Assembly (NCBI GenBank): GCA_022750055.1
Contig: JAKIWL010000001.1
Location: 124,001-188,000 of the forward strand
Source of the DNA: Thermoplasmata archaeon
GTDB taxonomy: Archaea; Thermoplasmatota; Thermoplasmata; Lutacidiplasmatales; UBA184
Reading direction: 5' to 3'
Length of the DNA stretch: 64,000 nucleotides
Shown here: positions 8,621 to 16,344 of the stretch, one piece after another
How the letters are laid out: each line of letters opens with the position of its first letter
Numbering within the stretch: position 1 is the stretch's first letter
Notes under the pieces: model-generated
The model's database searches: none
The model's input: only the letters and a program-made list of their open reading frames with translations
What the model was told of the DNA's origin: nothing
Made by a program: the position numbers and the translations under genes

Positions 8621-8898
8621 TAGAGGAACCCGCCCAGGAGGAGGAGGAGAGCCAGCACGGCCGCTCCGGCGACGGCGAGGAGTCCTACCGCCGCACCCCG
8701 ATCCTCCCGGTGCCGGATCCCGCGCAACGCGTGCCGATGGTACGCCTCTCCGACTTGCGACGAGCGAACGGACCCCGGGTCCGGCGGCTCCCGCGGTGGA
8801 TGATGGCGGTACCAGTACGCCCTAGGACAGTAGGCGTACTCGGCCAGATCGCTCACCGAGAGCCAGGGAGGGGAGGAGTCCGTCGGGTTCTCGGCCAT
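8620..8898 (-). CDS. Cas4/Dna2-like nuclease, N-terminal half with C-terminal membrane anchor
   Basis: A 92-residue protein carrying the Cas4 N-terminal signature LSVSDLAEYAYCPRAYWY, with the first cluster ligand Cys24, and a VGEAYHRH segment that fits RecB motif I (His54). Residues 69-90 form a hydrophobic membrane helix that ends the protein. The following ORF starts with another helix, so if fused they would make a membrane hairpin inserted in the nuclease fold. The one-base stop/start overlap favours coupled translation of a genuine split rather than decay, but a sequencing frameshift cannot be excluded. Confidence 0.68.
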   Translation of the reverse strand: MAENPTDSSPPWLSVSDLAEYAYCPRAYWYRHHPPREPPDPGSVRSSQVGEAYHRHALRGIRHREDRGAAVGLLAVAGAAVLALLLLLGGFL

Positions 8899-8977
8899 GG
8901 ACGGACGGAGCCCGGCCGGACCCTTTCAACGTGCTCGCTCCACTGGAGGATGGCGCGCGCCCCGACGGGGCCATAGG

Positions 8978-9574
8978 CTATTCGGAGTCGGTCTTCGGGT
9001 CGGCGGACGGGGTCGCCTTCTTGATTGCCTTCTTGGCCCCTTTCGGGGGGGCACCGTCGGACGATGCCCGTTTGGAGGGGGACCCGGAACTCGGGCTCGG
9101 GGGGGTTTCGGTCTTGGGAGTTCGCGGGGAGTTCGGTTCGCTCGAGGAAGCGGAAGGCGGGGGCCTCGACCCGACCTCCTTCGGAGGCGTCGGAGTCGTT
9201 GGGGCCATCGCCGCGCCGCCGGTAGCGGGGGACTTCGGAGAGGAGGCCGCCGCGCCGGCGGGCTCGCTGACGAGGGCGGGGCGGGGCGCGGCCTGCGTTC
9301 CGACGCGGGTGGACTTGGGGCGGGTGGAGACGGCGGGGGCCAGCGCCGGCGTCGTTCGTCCGCGTGCCGTGGCCGAGCTATGTTCCGCCGCACGCTTCAT
9401 GGCGTGCGCGCGGGTCCACTTCAATCGGTGTCCCACGCGTCCCAGGTTGAGCTGTTGTTTTCGGCAGGACGAGGAGCAGAACTGGAACACGGAACCATCC
9501 CGCTTCACGTAGAGGGTCCCGGTACCCGGTTCGATCTCTCCGGCGCAGAAGGTGCACTGGCGCTTGACGACCAT
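8978..9574 (-). CDS. rpl24e: Ribosomal protein L24e with long low-complexity C-terminal tail
   Basis: Large-subunit protein eL24. Residues 1-60 are the normal zinc-bearing domain with Cys7-x2-Cys10 and Cys33-x3-Cys37 and the FCSSSCRK segment. Archaeal L24e usually stops near 60-70 residues; this one continues to 198 with an Ala/Pro/Ser/Thr/Lys-rich, probably disordered tail ending in Lys-rich blocks. The start is 13 nt after the S28e stop, so it is cotranscribed with L7Ae and S28e from the TATA box near 10277. No stop interrupts the tail and its codon bias resembles the neighbours. Confidence 0.92.
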   Translation of the reverse strand: MVVKRQCTFCAGEIEPGTGTLYVKRDGSVFQFCSSSCRKQQLNLGRVGHRLKWTRAHAMKRAAEHSSATARGRTTPALAPAVSTRPKSTRVGTQAAPRPALVSEPAGAAASSPKSPATGGAAMAPTTPTPPKEVGSRPPPSASSSEPNSPRTPKTETPPSPSSGSPSKRASSDGAPPKGAKKAIKKATPSADPKTDSE

Positions 9575-9587
9575 CGGAATCGCTCCG

Positions 9588-9800
9588 CTAACGGACCGAG
9601 AGCTTGCGGGCTTCGCGGGCGGTCTCGCGCAGGATCAGGACGTCCCCCAGGCGGATCGGTCCGGCGACGTTCCGGGTGATGATCTTACCGCGGTCCCGGC
9701 CCGCGAGGACCCGCACCTTCACCTGGGTCGCCTCCCCGGCCATCCCGGTCCGGCCAATGAGCTCGACGACCTCGGCCGGCGATCCCTTCTCTTCGACCAT
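9588..9800 (-). CDS. rps28e: Ribosomal protein S28e
   Basis: Small-subunit protein eS28, 70 residues, the usual length. The OB-fold core is clear: [17 protein letters not shown] and the conserved C-terminal [21 protein letters not shown] block. It lies between L7Ae (28 nt upstream) and L24e (13 nt downstream), the canonical archaeal order. Confidence 0.96.
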   Translation of the reverse strand: MVEEKGSPAEVVELIGRTGMAGEATQVKVRVLAGRDRGKIITRNVAGPIRLGDVLILRETAREARKLSVR

Positions 9801-9828
9801 CGTTGGATCCGCAGGTCGTCCTGGCCAC

Positions 9829-10200
9829 TCACTTCTTGAGCGCCGGGACGCTCTGGGCGATCTCTTCGAGCAGGCTCTTTCCCTCGCCCGCCTCGACGAT
9901 CGCGACGCTCGCGGCGGACTTCGTCAGTCCGGCCGACTGGCCGAGCCGTTGCTTCTTCGGCACGTAGACGTACGGGATCCGCTTCTCCTCGCACAGCATC
10001 GGGACGTGGATGAGGATCTCGACCGGGTCGACGTCCTCCGCCATGATGACGAGCTTCGCCTCGGCTCGCTCGCTCGATTTCGTGACCTCGTTCGTCCCGA
10101 TCCTGAGCTTGCCGGTCTCCCCGGCGACCTGGACGAGCTGCAGGGCCTTTTCGGAGAGTTCGGCGGGTGTCTCGAACCGTACGTAGATTGGTCGTGCCAT
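9829..10200 (-). CDS. rpl7ae: Ribosomal protein L7Ae
   Basis: Kink-turn RNA-binding protein of the 50S subunit that in archaea also joins C/D and H/ACA RNPs and RNase P. The 123-residue sequence has the family core [29 protein letters not shown] and [18 protein letters not shown] 10200 gives the family start (MARPIYVRF); the longer frame to 10344 is rejected because it crosses the TATA box at 10274-10280. First gene of the L7Ae-S28e-L24e transcript. FlpA, one of its possible C/D RNP partners, is encoded at 55.4-56.0 kb. Confidence 0.96.
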   Translation of the reverse strand: MARPIYVRFETPAELSEKALQLVQVAGETGKLRIGTNEVTKSSERAEAKLVIMAEDVDPVEILIHVPMLCEEKRIPYVYVPKKQRLGQSAGLTKSAASVAIVEAGEGKSLLEEIAQSVPALKK

Positions 10201-10273
10201 CGTTCCACCTCGCGTCAGCGGAACCCTTTGGAGGATCCTCGGCTCACGGGTAGGGTCGCGGTACCGGGCGAGG

Positions 10274-10280
10274 TATATAT
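10274..10280 (-). promoter_or_regulatory. TATA box of the L7Ae-S28e-L24e operon
   Basis: TATATAT lies between the tyrS stop and the L7Ae start. A TSS about 25 nt downstream would leave a leader of some 50 nt, one of the few genes here that would not be leaderless. Confidence 0.6.
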
Positions 10281-10309
10281 CGTGATGGGCGGAGGGCGAC
10301 GCCGTTCGC

Positions 10310-11353
10310 CTACAGACCGATTCCGTCGGCCCCCGGGACCGCACGCAAGGCCTCCGAGGCCGGCACGATGATCGCCGCCAGGCCCCGCGCGACCGCGTTC
10401 TTCAGGTCCATCGGATGCAGGGACCCCGAGCGCCACGCCGCGAGGAGGGACGCCTCGTCGACGAATTCGACCGGCCCGCCGTGTCGCGGGTCCCGCTCGA
10501 CGGCGATCTGTCCGGACCAGGGGAGCAGGACGTGACGCGCCAACTCGACGACGGGGTTCCCCTCCACCTGTTTCGCCTCGCAGAAGGCGCCCCGGATCCG
10601 TTCAGCGATCTGCGATTCGCTCGAGGGGAGCGGGATCGCGCCCGTGGGGTCGGATTTCGACATCTTCGGTGCCGCGCCGGCGGACGAGGCGTCCATGCGC
10701 CCGCCCCCGGAGAGGGCGGGGATGAGCGGCGTGTGCAAGGCGACCGGCACGGCCCAGCCATAGTGGTGGGCGACCTCGCGGGCGAGCGCGTGGGCTCGTC
10801 GCTGGTCGAGGCCGGCGTAGGCGATCTCGGCCGGGAGCTCGAAGATGTCCGCCGCCTGCATCGCGGGGTAGAACAGCTTCGCCGTGTCGAGCTGGCTCTC
10901 CTCCTCGGAGCGGCCCAGGACCGTCATCGCGCGCTTGGTCCGGGCGAGCGAGGTCGCCTTCGCGACGCGCACGACCCGGGCCCAATAGTCGGAGCGACCC
11001 GTGAGCTCGTGGGCCCACCGATAGGTCGTCTTCGCCGGTTCCACGCCGAAGGCGCCGAACGCAGATTGCATGTAGCGACCGGCGAGCGCGATCCGATCGA
11101 GCGAACCGCCGAGCTTGTCGTTGATCCACGCGTGCCAATCCGCGAGGAAGACCGTCAGCTCGCAGCCGGCCTCCAGCAGGTCGCGCATCTTGCGGATGCA
11201 CACGAGGTGTCCGGCCGTCAGCCGGCCGGACGGTTCGAACCCGATGTAGGCCTTCGGGTGGTCCTCGTTCTCGAACAGCCGGCCGAGCTCCTCCGGGGTG
11301 AGGGTCTCGGCGGTGAACCGCATCACGATCGCGGCCCGCTCGGCCGTGTCCAT
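10310..11353 (-). CDS. tyrS: Tyrosyl-tRNA synthetase, archaeal type
   Basis: Charges tRNA-Tyr. The 347-residue protein has the class I signatures [13 protein letters not shown] (HIGH-like region) and PKMSKSDP (KMSKS), together with [14 protein letters not shown] and AGLDQRRAH, which define the archaeal/eukaryotic TyrRS group without the bacterial S4 domain. A TATTTAGG box (11378-11385, minus strand TAAATA) lies 28 nt before the ATG. TrpRS is the closest alternative, but the motif order and length fit TyrRS. Confidence 0.92.
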   Translation of the reverse strand: MDTAERAAIVMRFTAETLTPEELGRLFENEDHPKAYIGFEPSGRLTAGHLVCIRKMRDLLEAGCELTVFLADWHAWINDKLGGSLDRIALAGRYMQSAFGAFGVEPAKTTYRWAHELTGRSDYWARVVRVAKATSLARTKRAMTVLGRSEEESQLDTAKLFYPAMQAADIFELPAEIAYAGLDQRRAHALAREVAHHYGWAVPVALHTPLIPALSGGGRMDASSAGAAPKMSKSDPTGAIPLPSSESQIAERIRGAFCEAKQVEGNPVVELARHVLLPWSGQIAVERDPRHGGPVEFVDEASLLAAWRSGSLHPMDLKNAVARGLAAIIVPASEALRAVPGADGIGL

Positions 11354-11377
11354 CGTCCTTCCGACGAGGCAGGCCCC

Positions 11378-11385
11378 TATTTAGG
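11378..11385 (-). promoter_or_regulatory. TATA box of tyrS
   Basis: CCTAAATA on the minus strand, about 28 nt before the tyrS ATG, implying a leaderless message. Confidence 0.6.
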
Positions 11386-11469
11386 CCAAAGCGCCCGCGC
11401 AGCAAACTTCGCCGTCGAGGGATACGCATAAGTCCGAGGGAAGAGGTAGGAATCCTCCACGGTCCTCGT

Positions 11470-13812
11470 ATGAACCCCTCCGCCCAGGCGATCTCGGATC
11501 CCGATCCGTCCGCGGACGAGGCGGTGGTCGAAGCGCTCTCCCGAAGGTTGGGCGTGGGATCGGCGACGGCCCGCAAGCTCGCCGATTCGGGCCATCGAAG
11601 CGTCGAGGAGGTCCGGGCCCTCAGCCGGGAGGAGCTCATGGGAGCCGGCCTCGATGCCCGGGAGCTCGTTCAGGTTCTGGTCGCGAGCGAACCGGCCGAC
11701 CCCGTCCCAGAGCCTCCCACGATCGCGCCCGCCCCCTCGAGCGAGGACCTCGTCGCCGAGCGGTTCCTCCAATCGGTCCAGCACCGGGACCGCACCCGAC
11801 GACCGCGCGGGTCGGGCCCGGCACGAGGATCGACGGATATCCTGAAGCGATGGGTCGATGGGGACGACCGGGCCATGGAGGCCTGGATTCGTTCGGCCCC
11901 CTCCGCGCCCTCCGCCCCCGACGCTCCCCGGTCGCTGCCCGCGCGCGCCGAACCGGCCGCGCCACGCCCGGTACCGACCGAATCGGCGCCTCCGACCGCC
12001 TCCGAGTCCGGACCGGCCCCACCCACGCGAGACCTCTCGGCACCGAGCCTCATCCGGGCACTCGCGCCCGCGGATCGGGAGACGGCGCCGCCGGCGACCT
12101 CGGAGCTCGTCCCCGCGGGCGAGATCCCGACCCAGATCCTCGAGCGGGAGAAGGCGGTGGTCGCCTGGCTCACCGAGCTGCTCGGACGGGCGAAATCCGA
12201 CCGGTTCGACCCCGCCTCCCTGCTCGCCGAGCTTCAAGACCTCAACCGGGAGATCTTCACGGAGCGCGCCCGTCGGACCCAGCTCGAAGAGGACCTCGAC
12301 CAGGTCAAGCGCGGCTCCGTCGCGGTGATCAAGTACGTCCGCAGCCGCGAGGCGACCGCTCGGGAGACTACGACCCGAGAGCGGGACGCCGAGATCTCCG
12401 CCCTCAAGCTGAAGCTCCTTCAGGCCTCGGAAGGAGCGCTGCCCACGACCGTGCCGGTGGCGGCGACCGCCGAGATGGAGGAGCGCCTGCGCGCGGAGCA
12501 GGCGGCTCGGGAGGCAGAGGCGACGCAACGCGAGAACGAGCTTCGGGCCCGGATCGCCCAGGCCGAAGGAGAGATCGGCCAACTTCGGGCCGAGTCAAGC
12601 GCCCTAAAGGGACGGGAGGACCTCCTGAACCAGAAGACCCAGACCCTCCCAGAAGGGGTGGCGGCGCGACTGCTGGAGCTCGATGGACGCGACAAGGAGC
12701 TCGCGAATCGGGAGAGCGACCTGAGGGTCCGGTTCGAGGAGATCCGGGCGGCCTCCAACGACCTCGACCGCCAGCGCGAGCCGATGCGGATCAAGGAAAA
12801 GCAGCTCGGCGAATGGGAGGTCCAGCTCCGCACGCTCAAGCAGACCCTCGAGATCGAGGCGCGGACGGTAGAGAAGACCCGCCTCGAGCTCGAACGGACC
12901 GGGGGTGGCGACCCGGCCCGGGAACGGCGCCTCGACGAGCTCAAGACCGAGCTCGCCCGCCGCGAGGACGAACTGCGCAGTCGCGAACAGCTGCTCCACC
13001 AGCAGGTGGAGGAGCTCCAGGCGAAGATCGCCCAGGCGGATGCGGACACGATGCACCGCGAGGTCACGAGCGACGTCCGAGAGACGCGGGTCCCGACCGG
13101 GATCCGTCGACTCGACGACCTGCTCTTCGGCGGACTCCCGACCGGCTCCCAGGTCCTCCTGAACGGGCCGGCCCACTCCGGAAAGGAGATCCTCGCGCGG
13201 CTCTTCGTCGCGGAAGGACTGAAGCGCGGCGTCCCGGTGATCTGGGTCGTGACCGACAAGTCCTACACGCAGATCCGCGACGAGATGACCGCGCTCCTGC
13301 CCTCCTATCGCGAGCTCGAGGGACGCGGGATGGTCCGCTACGTCGACCTCTACTCGAAGGCGCTCGGGGTCACCCAGGGTGAGCCCGGGGTGCGCCTGTT
13401 CCAGACCTCGGACCGGGGGGTCCTCGACCAGCTCAGCCAGTCGGTCAACGCCTTCAGTCAGGAGCTGAAGGAACGGGCCCCGTCCTACCGCCTCGTCTTC
13501 GAGTCGGTCTCCACGGTCACGGCGTACCTCGACACCACGGCCATGTTCCGTTTCCTGCAGCCGTTCACCGGGCGTCGACGCCTGGACGGGGCCGCCGCCT
13601 ACTACAACATCGAGACCGGTATGCACACCGAATCCGATGTGGAGACCCTGGAGCACATGGTCGACGGCTCGGTCAACCTGAAGCTCGACCAGCTCAAGAT
13701 GTTCCTGTCGGTCCGCGGGATCACCGACGTCCAGTCCCGCGACTGGGTCGGGTACACCTTCACGAAGCGCGCGTTCTCCCTTGGCTCGTTCTCCCTCGAC
13801 CACATCCGTTAG
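11470..13812 (+). CDS. HhH - coiled-coil - KaiC/RecA-like ATPase protein
   Basis: A 780-residue multidomain protein. Residues about 15-75 form a helix-hairpin-helix-like domain (LGVGSATARKLAD). A disordered Pro/Ala-rich linker follows, then a long coiled coil (about 235-540) rich in Glu, Arg and Leu heptads. The C-terminal 240 residues are KaiC-like, beginning RVPTGIRRLDDLLFGGLP. The Walker A equivalent is GPAHSGKE, with Glu where Ser/Thr is expected, so ATP hydrolysis may be weakened. KaiC-like archaeal ATPases often act in signalling or at membranes and DNA; the role here is unknown. It is a single gene divergent from tyrS. Confidence 0.75.
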   Translation: MNPSAQAISDPDPSADEAVVEALSRRLGVGSATARKLADSGHRSVEEVRALSREELMGAGLDARELVQVLVASEPADPVPEPPTIAPAPSSEDLVAERFLQSVQHRDRTRRPRGSGPARGSTDILKRWVDGDDRAMEAWIRSAPSAPSAPDAPRSLPARAEPAAPRPVPTESAPPTASESGPAPPTRDLSAPSLIRALAPADRETAPPATSELVPAGEIPTQILEREKAVVAWLTELLGRAKSDRFDPASLLAELQDLNREIFTERARRTQLEEDLDQVKRGSVAVIKYVRSREATARETTTRERDAEISALKLKLLQASEGALPTTVPVAATAEMEERLRAEQAAREAEATQRENELRARIAQAEGEIGQLRAESSALKGREDLLNQKTQTLPEGVAARLLELDGRDKELANRESDLRVRFEEIRAASNDLDRQREPMRIKEKQLGEWEVQLRTLKQTLEIEARTVEKTRLELERTGGGDPARERRLDELKTELARREDELRSREQLLHQQVEELQAKIAQADADTMHREVTSDVRETRVPTGIRRLDDLLFGGLPTGSQVLLNGPAHSGKEILARLFVAEGLKRGVPVIWVVTDKSYTQIRDEMTALLPSYRELEGRGMVRYVDLYSKALGVTQGEPGVRLFQTSDRGVLDQLSQSVNAFSQELKERAPSYRLVFESVSTVTAYLDTTAMFRFLQPFTGRRRLDGAAAYYNIETGMHTESDVETLEHMVDGSVNLKLDQLKMFLSVRGITDVQSRDWVGYTFTKRAFSLGSFSLDHIR

Positions 13813-13932
13813 GCCGAGGGGCACCGCCCGGGACGGCGGCTCCCGGCCCGCCGGTCGGGACCGCGTGACCGGCTGGGACCTTGCGGGTCTTGGCGGATCG
13901 GACCAGAGGGGAATCGCCCCTCAGAGCGTGGG

Positions 13933-13940
13933 TTAAATAG
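13933..13940 (+). promoter_or_regulatory. TATA box of the SRP RNA gene
   Basis: TTAAATAG is centred about 25 nt before the proposed 5' end of the SRP RNA at 13961. Confidence 0.65.
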
Positions 13941-13960
13941 CCCCGGGTGGGTCGTGGTGT

Positions 13961-14272
13961 GCTAGGCTAGACCGGGGGGTTGGGCGTCCCCTTATACACC
14001 GAAACCGTCCTTAGCGGGGGTGACAGGTCGGAACGACGTTCGGGGGAGGGGTTCGTCCTGGAACGTTCCGTCGAAGCCCTGTTCCATCGGGCCGCGGGCA
14101 TCGCGACGAGCGCTCGGAGGAGCGCCCTAGCGGTTATCCATCACGGGAACCGGGTCAGGTCCTGACGGGAGCAGCCTTACCGTGACCCGTCGACGCTGGT
14201 GGGGCGACGGGGCTGAGGAATCTCTGGGAATCACGACCCCTTCCCCCGGGCGGCTATCCGACCGGCCTAGCA
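13961..14272 (+). ncRNA. Archaeal signal recognition particle 7S RNA
   Basis: No plausible protein lies here, and the sequence carries SRP RNA hallmarks. The 5' end GCTAGGC and the following GGGGGGTT...GGCGTCCCCT block resemble archaeal 7S RNA helices 1-3. The domain IV apical signature GTCAGG...GACGGGAGCAGCC is at 14154-14176. The 3' GCCTAGC at 14265-14271 pairs with the 5' end (helix 1). The length of about 312 nt is typical. Ends are inferred from helix 1 and the TATA spacing. It binds SRP54 and SRP19 and directs membrane and secreted proteins to the translocon. Confidence 0.93.
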
Positions 14273-14413
14273 CCGAGCCGACGACCCGTCGGCTCGGGTG
14301 ACCCCCACCCCTGCGTTTCCAGTGGAACGGCGGATGGCAGGGGACCGTTGCGCCGTCCTTCGGGCCAACCTGCGTCTCGCCGGAGGGGACCCGGCGCCCG
14401 TGAGTCCGTTACG
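14273..14413. other. Short intergenic region after the SRP RNA
   Basis: About 140 nt between the SRP RNA end and the thioesterase stop. I see no gene or clear structure; a short direct GCACCGAGCCG / GTCGGCTCGG-like inverted pair near 14270-14298 could form a weak hairpin behind the RNA. Confidence 0.35.
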
Positions 14414-14866
14414 CTACGACCAGCCTTCACTCGCCAGGTCGACCGAATCCTTCTCCATCCGGGCCCGTCGGTCGATCGGGATCTCCTTTTTCCGGTCGTT
14501 CGCATAGTCGTAGCATACCACGACCGTACGCCCCCGGGCGTACACCGTCGTACCGTCCGGATCCCGGAAGCGGTAGAGGAGAGAGAAGCTGGTCCGTCCG
14601 AGCGGACGGGCCGGAGCGACCTCACCCAGGACCTCCATCCCGTACCGGACCGGAGCGAGGTACCGACACGTCGCCTCCGCGAGGATGATGTCGAGCTTGG
14701 AGGGATCGGGCTGTCCCATCACGGGTAGGTAGTAGTCGCACCGGAGCGTTTCCATGAAAGGGAAGTACACGGCGTGGTTCAGGTGGTTCAGGACGTCGAT
14801 GTGATGGTAGAATATCGAGAACCGCCGCTGGCCCGGCCACGGGGTGAAGTGAGGCTCCGAGGGCAT
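14414..14866 (-). CDS. Acyl-CoA thioesterase, hotdog (4HBT) fold
   Basis: A 150-residue 4-hydroxybenzoyl-CoA-thioesterase-like protein. The signature FYHHIDVLNHLNHAVYFPFMETLR contains the Asp and following Asn/His region of the 4HBT active site, and GRTSFSLLYRF with the VVVCYD strand completes the hotdog sheet. ATG 14866 is 27 nt after a CCTTATAG box (14890-14897), so the upstream extension to 14953 is rejected. Acyl substrate unknown. Confidence 0.85.
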   Translation of the reverse strand: MPSEPHFTPWPGQRRFSIFYHHIDVLNHLNHAVYFPFMETLRCDYYLPVMGQPDPSKLDIILAEATCRYLAPVRYGMEVLGEVAPARPLGRTSFSLLYRFRDPDGTTVYARGRTVVVCYDYANDRKKEIPIDRRARMEKDSVDLASEGWS

Positions 14867-14889
14867 CGGACCCGGTCGAACCCCGCTGA

Positions 14890-14897
14890 CTATAAGG
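14890..14897 (-). promoter_or_regulatory. TATA box of the thioesterase gene
   Basis: CCTTATAG on the minus strand, 27 nt before the ATG at 14866. This fixes the start and implies a leaderless message. Confidence 0.6.
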
Positions 14898-15048
14898 GGT
14901 GGGCTGGGAGCACTCCGGGGAACGGTCCGAACCGGGCCGATTCGGCCGACCATTCCGAGCGTGCGCCGACGGGCGGCCCCTCCGAGTTCCAGTGGAAACA
15001 GGGGGGTGGGGGTGCGTGAAGGCCGATCCCGAGCCTCCGGAGCGGGAG

Positions 15049-16344
15049 ATGGCGGCCACCGTACGGGAGATCCGGGCCTCGGTCCAGCGGCACTCCACCC
15101 GGTTCGAAAAGGCGATCCCGCTGATCGCTTCGGAGAACCTCCTCTCCCCGTACGCGAAGGAGCTCCTGATCAGCGACTTCCACTCCCGCTATGCTGAAGG
15201 TCTGCCCGGCGAGCGGTATTACGAAGGGAACGAGGAGGTCGACCGCGTCGAGCGGACCTGCCTCGAACTGGCACGACGCCTCTTCCGTTGTTCGTTCGCC
15301 GACGTGCGACCGATCTCGGGTACGGTCGCGAACCTCGCCGTCCTCAAGGCCCTAGCCGAACCGGGGGACCCGGTGGGGACCGCCCGCCTCGCCGACGGCG
15401 CCCACATCTCCAGCGCATCATTCGGTGCGTTCGGCCTGCGCGGCGTGAAGCCCGTCTACTACGCCTGGGACGAGGAGCGGATGACCCTCGACGTCCCGAA
15501 GACCCGTGCGATCCTGAGGGAGGCACGCCCGAAGCTCTGCCTCTTCGGCCTGTCGCTGTTCCTCTTCCCGATCCCGATCGAGGAGCTTCGCCCGACCCTG
15601 GAGGAGATCGGCGCCCACGGTTGGTACGATGCGGCCCACGTACTCGGGCTCATCGCGGGGGGGGAGTTCCAGGACCCATTGCATGAAGGATGCGAGGTCA
15701 TCTCGGCGTCCACGCACAAGACCCTCCCCGGGCCCCAGCACGGCCTCCTCCTCGGCGAGACCCGGGATCCGGACGTGGAGCGGCGCCTCCGGTCGGCCGC
15801 GTTTCCCGGCGTGACGAGCAACCACCACCTGCATACGATGGCGGCGCTCGCGGTCTCCCTGGCCGAGCACATCGCCTTCGGCCGGGACTACGCCCGTCAG
15901 GTCGTGGCGAACGCCCGGGCCCTGGGCCAGGCGCTCTACGAGCGCGGGTTCGACGTACTCGCTCCCGGGCTCGGGTTCACCCGCTCCCACACCATCGCGG
16001 TTCGGGTCGTACGGGAGGGCGGCGGCGAGGCCGTAGCGCGCTCCCTCGCCGAGGCGGGGATCATCACGAACAAGAACCTCCTTCCAGGGGATTCAAGCCC
16101 GAAGCGCCCGGGAGGGATCCGGATCGGCACTCCCGAGGTCACCCGGGTCGGCATGCGGGAGCCCGAGATGGTCCGGATCGCCGAACTCCTCGACGCCCTC
16201 CTGCACAAGGGCCGGCCGCCCGCCGAGGTCCGAGCGGACGGCGAGCGTTTGAAAGCCGACCACACGGCCCTGCGGTTCTGCTTCGGAGCTGGCGAAGCGG
16301 CGTACCGGTTCTACGACCTAGTAGGACGGGACCCGGGGTCATAG
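15049..16344 (+). CDS. glyA: Serine hydroxymethyltransferase
   Basis: PLP enzyme interconverting serine and glycine with a one-carbon carrier. In 431 residues the family motifs appear: LIASENLLSP, YAEGLPGERYYEGNEEVD, the HISSASFGAFG block, WYDAAHVLGLI, the PLP-lysine loop STHKTLPGPQHG, and the C-terminal GGIRIGTPEVTR. ATG 15049 fits archaeal SHMT starts; a GTG at 15016 would add 11 residues. The 3' end overlaps the convergent surface-protein gene by 34 bp. The carrier (folate or a methanopterin-like pterin) is not evident. Confidence 0.94.
   Translation: MAATVREIRASVQRHSTRFEKAIPLIASENLLSPYAKELLISDFHSRYAEGLPGERYYEGNEEVDRVERTCLELARRLFRCSFADVRPISGTVANLAVLKALAEPGDPVGTARLADGAHISSASFGAFGLRGVKPVYYAWDEERMTLDVPKTRAILREARPKLCLFGLSLFLFPIPIEELRPTLEEIGAHGWYDAAHVLGLIAGGEFQDPLHEGCEVISASTHKTLPGPQHGLLLGETRDPDVERRLRSAAFPGVTSNHHLHTMAALAVSLAEHIAFGRDYARQVVANARALGQALYERGFDVLAPGLGFTRSHTIAVRVVREGGGEAVARSLAEAGIITNKNLLPGDSSPKRPGGIRIGTPEVTRVGMREPEMVRIAELLDALLHKGRPPAEVRADGERLKADHTALRFCFGAGEAAYRFYDLVGRDPGS

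Noticed and set aside
8075-8898. CRISPR-Cas locus suggested by the Cas4-like genes
   Set aside because: No repeat-spacer array and no other cas gene occurs anywhere in the window, so this is a solo Cas4-like nuclease.
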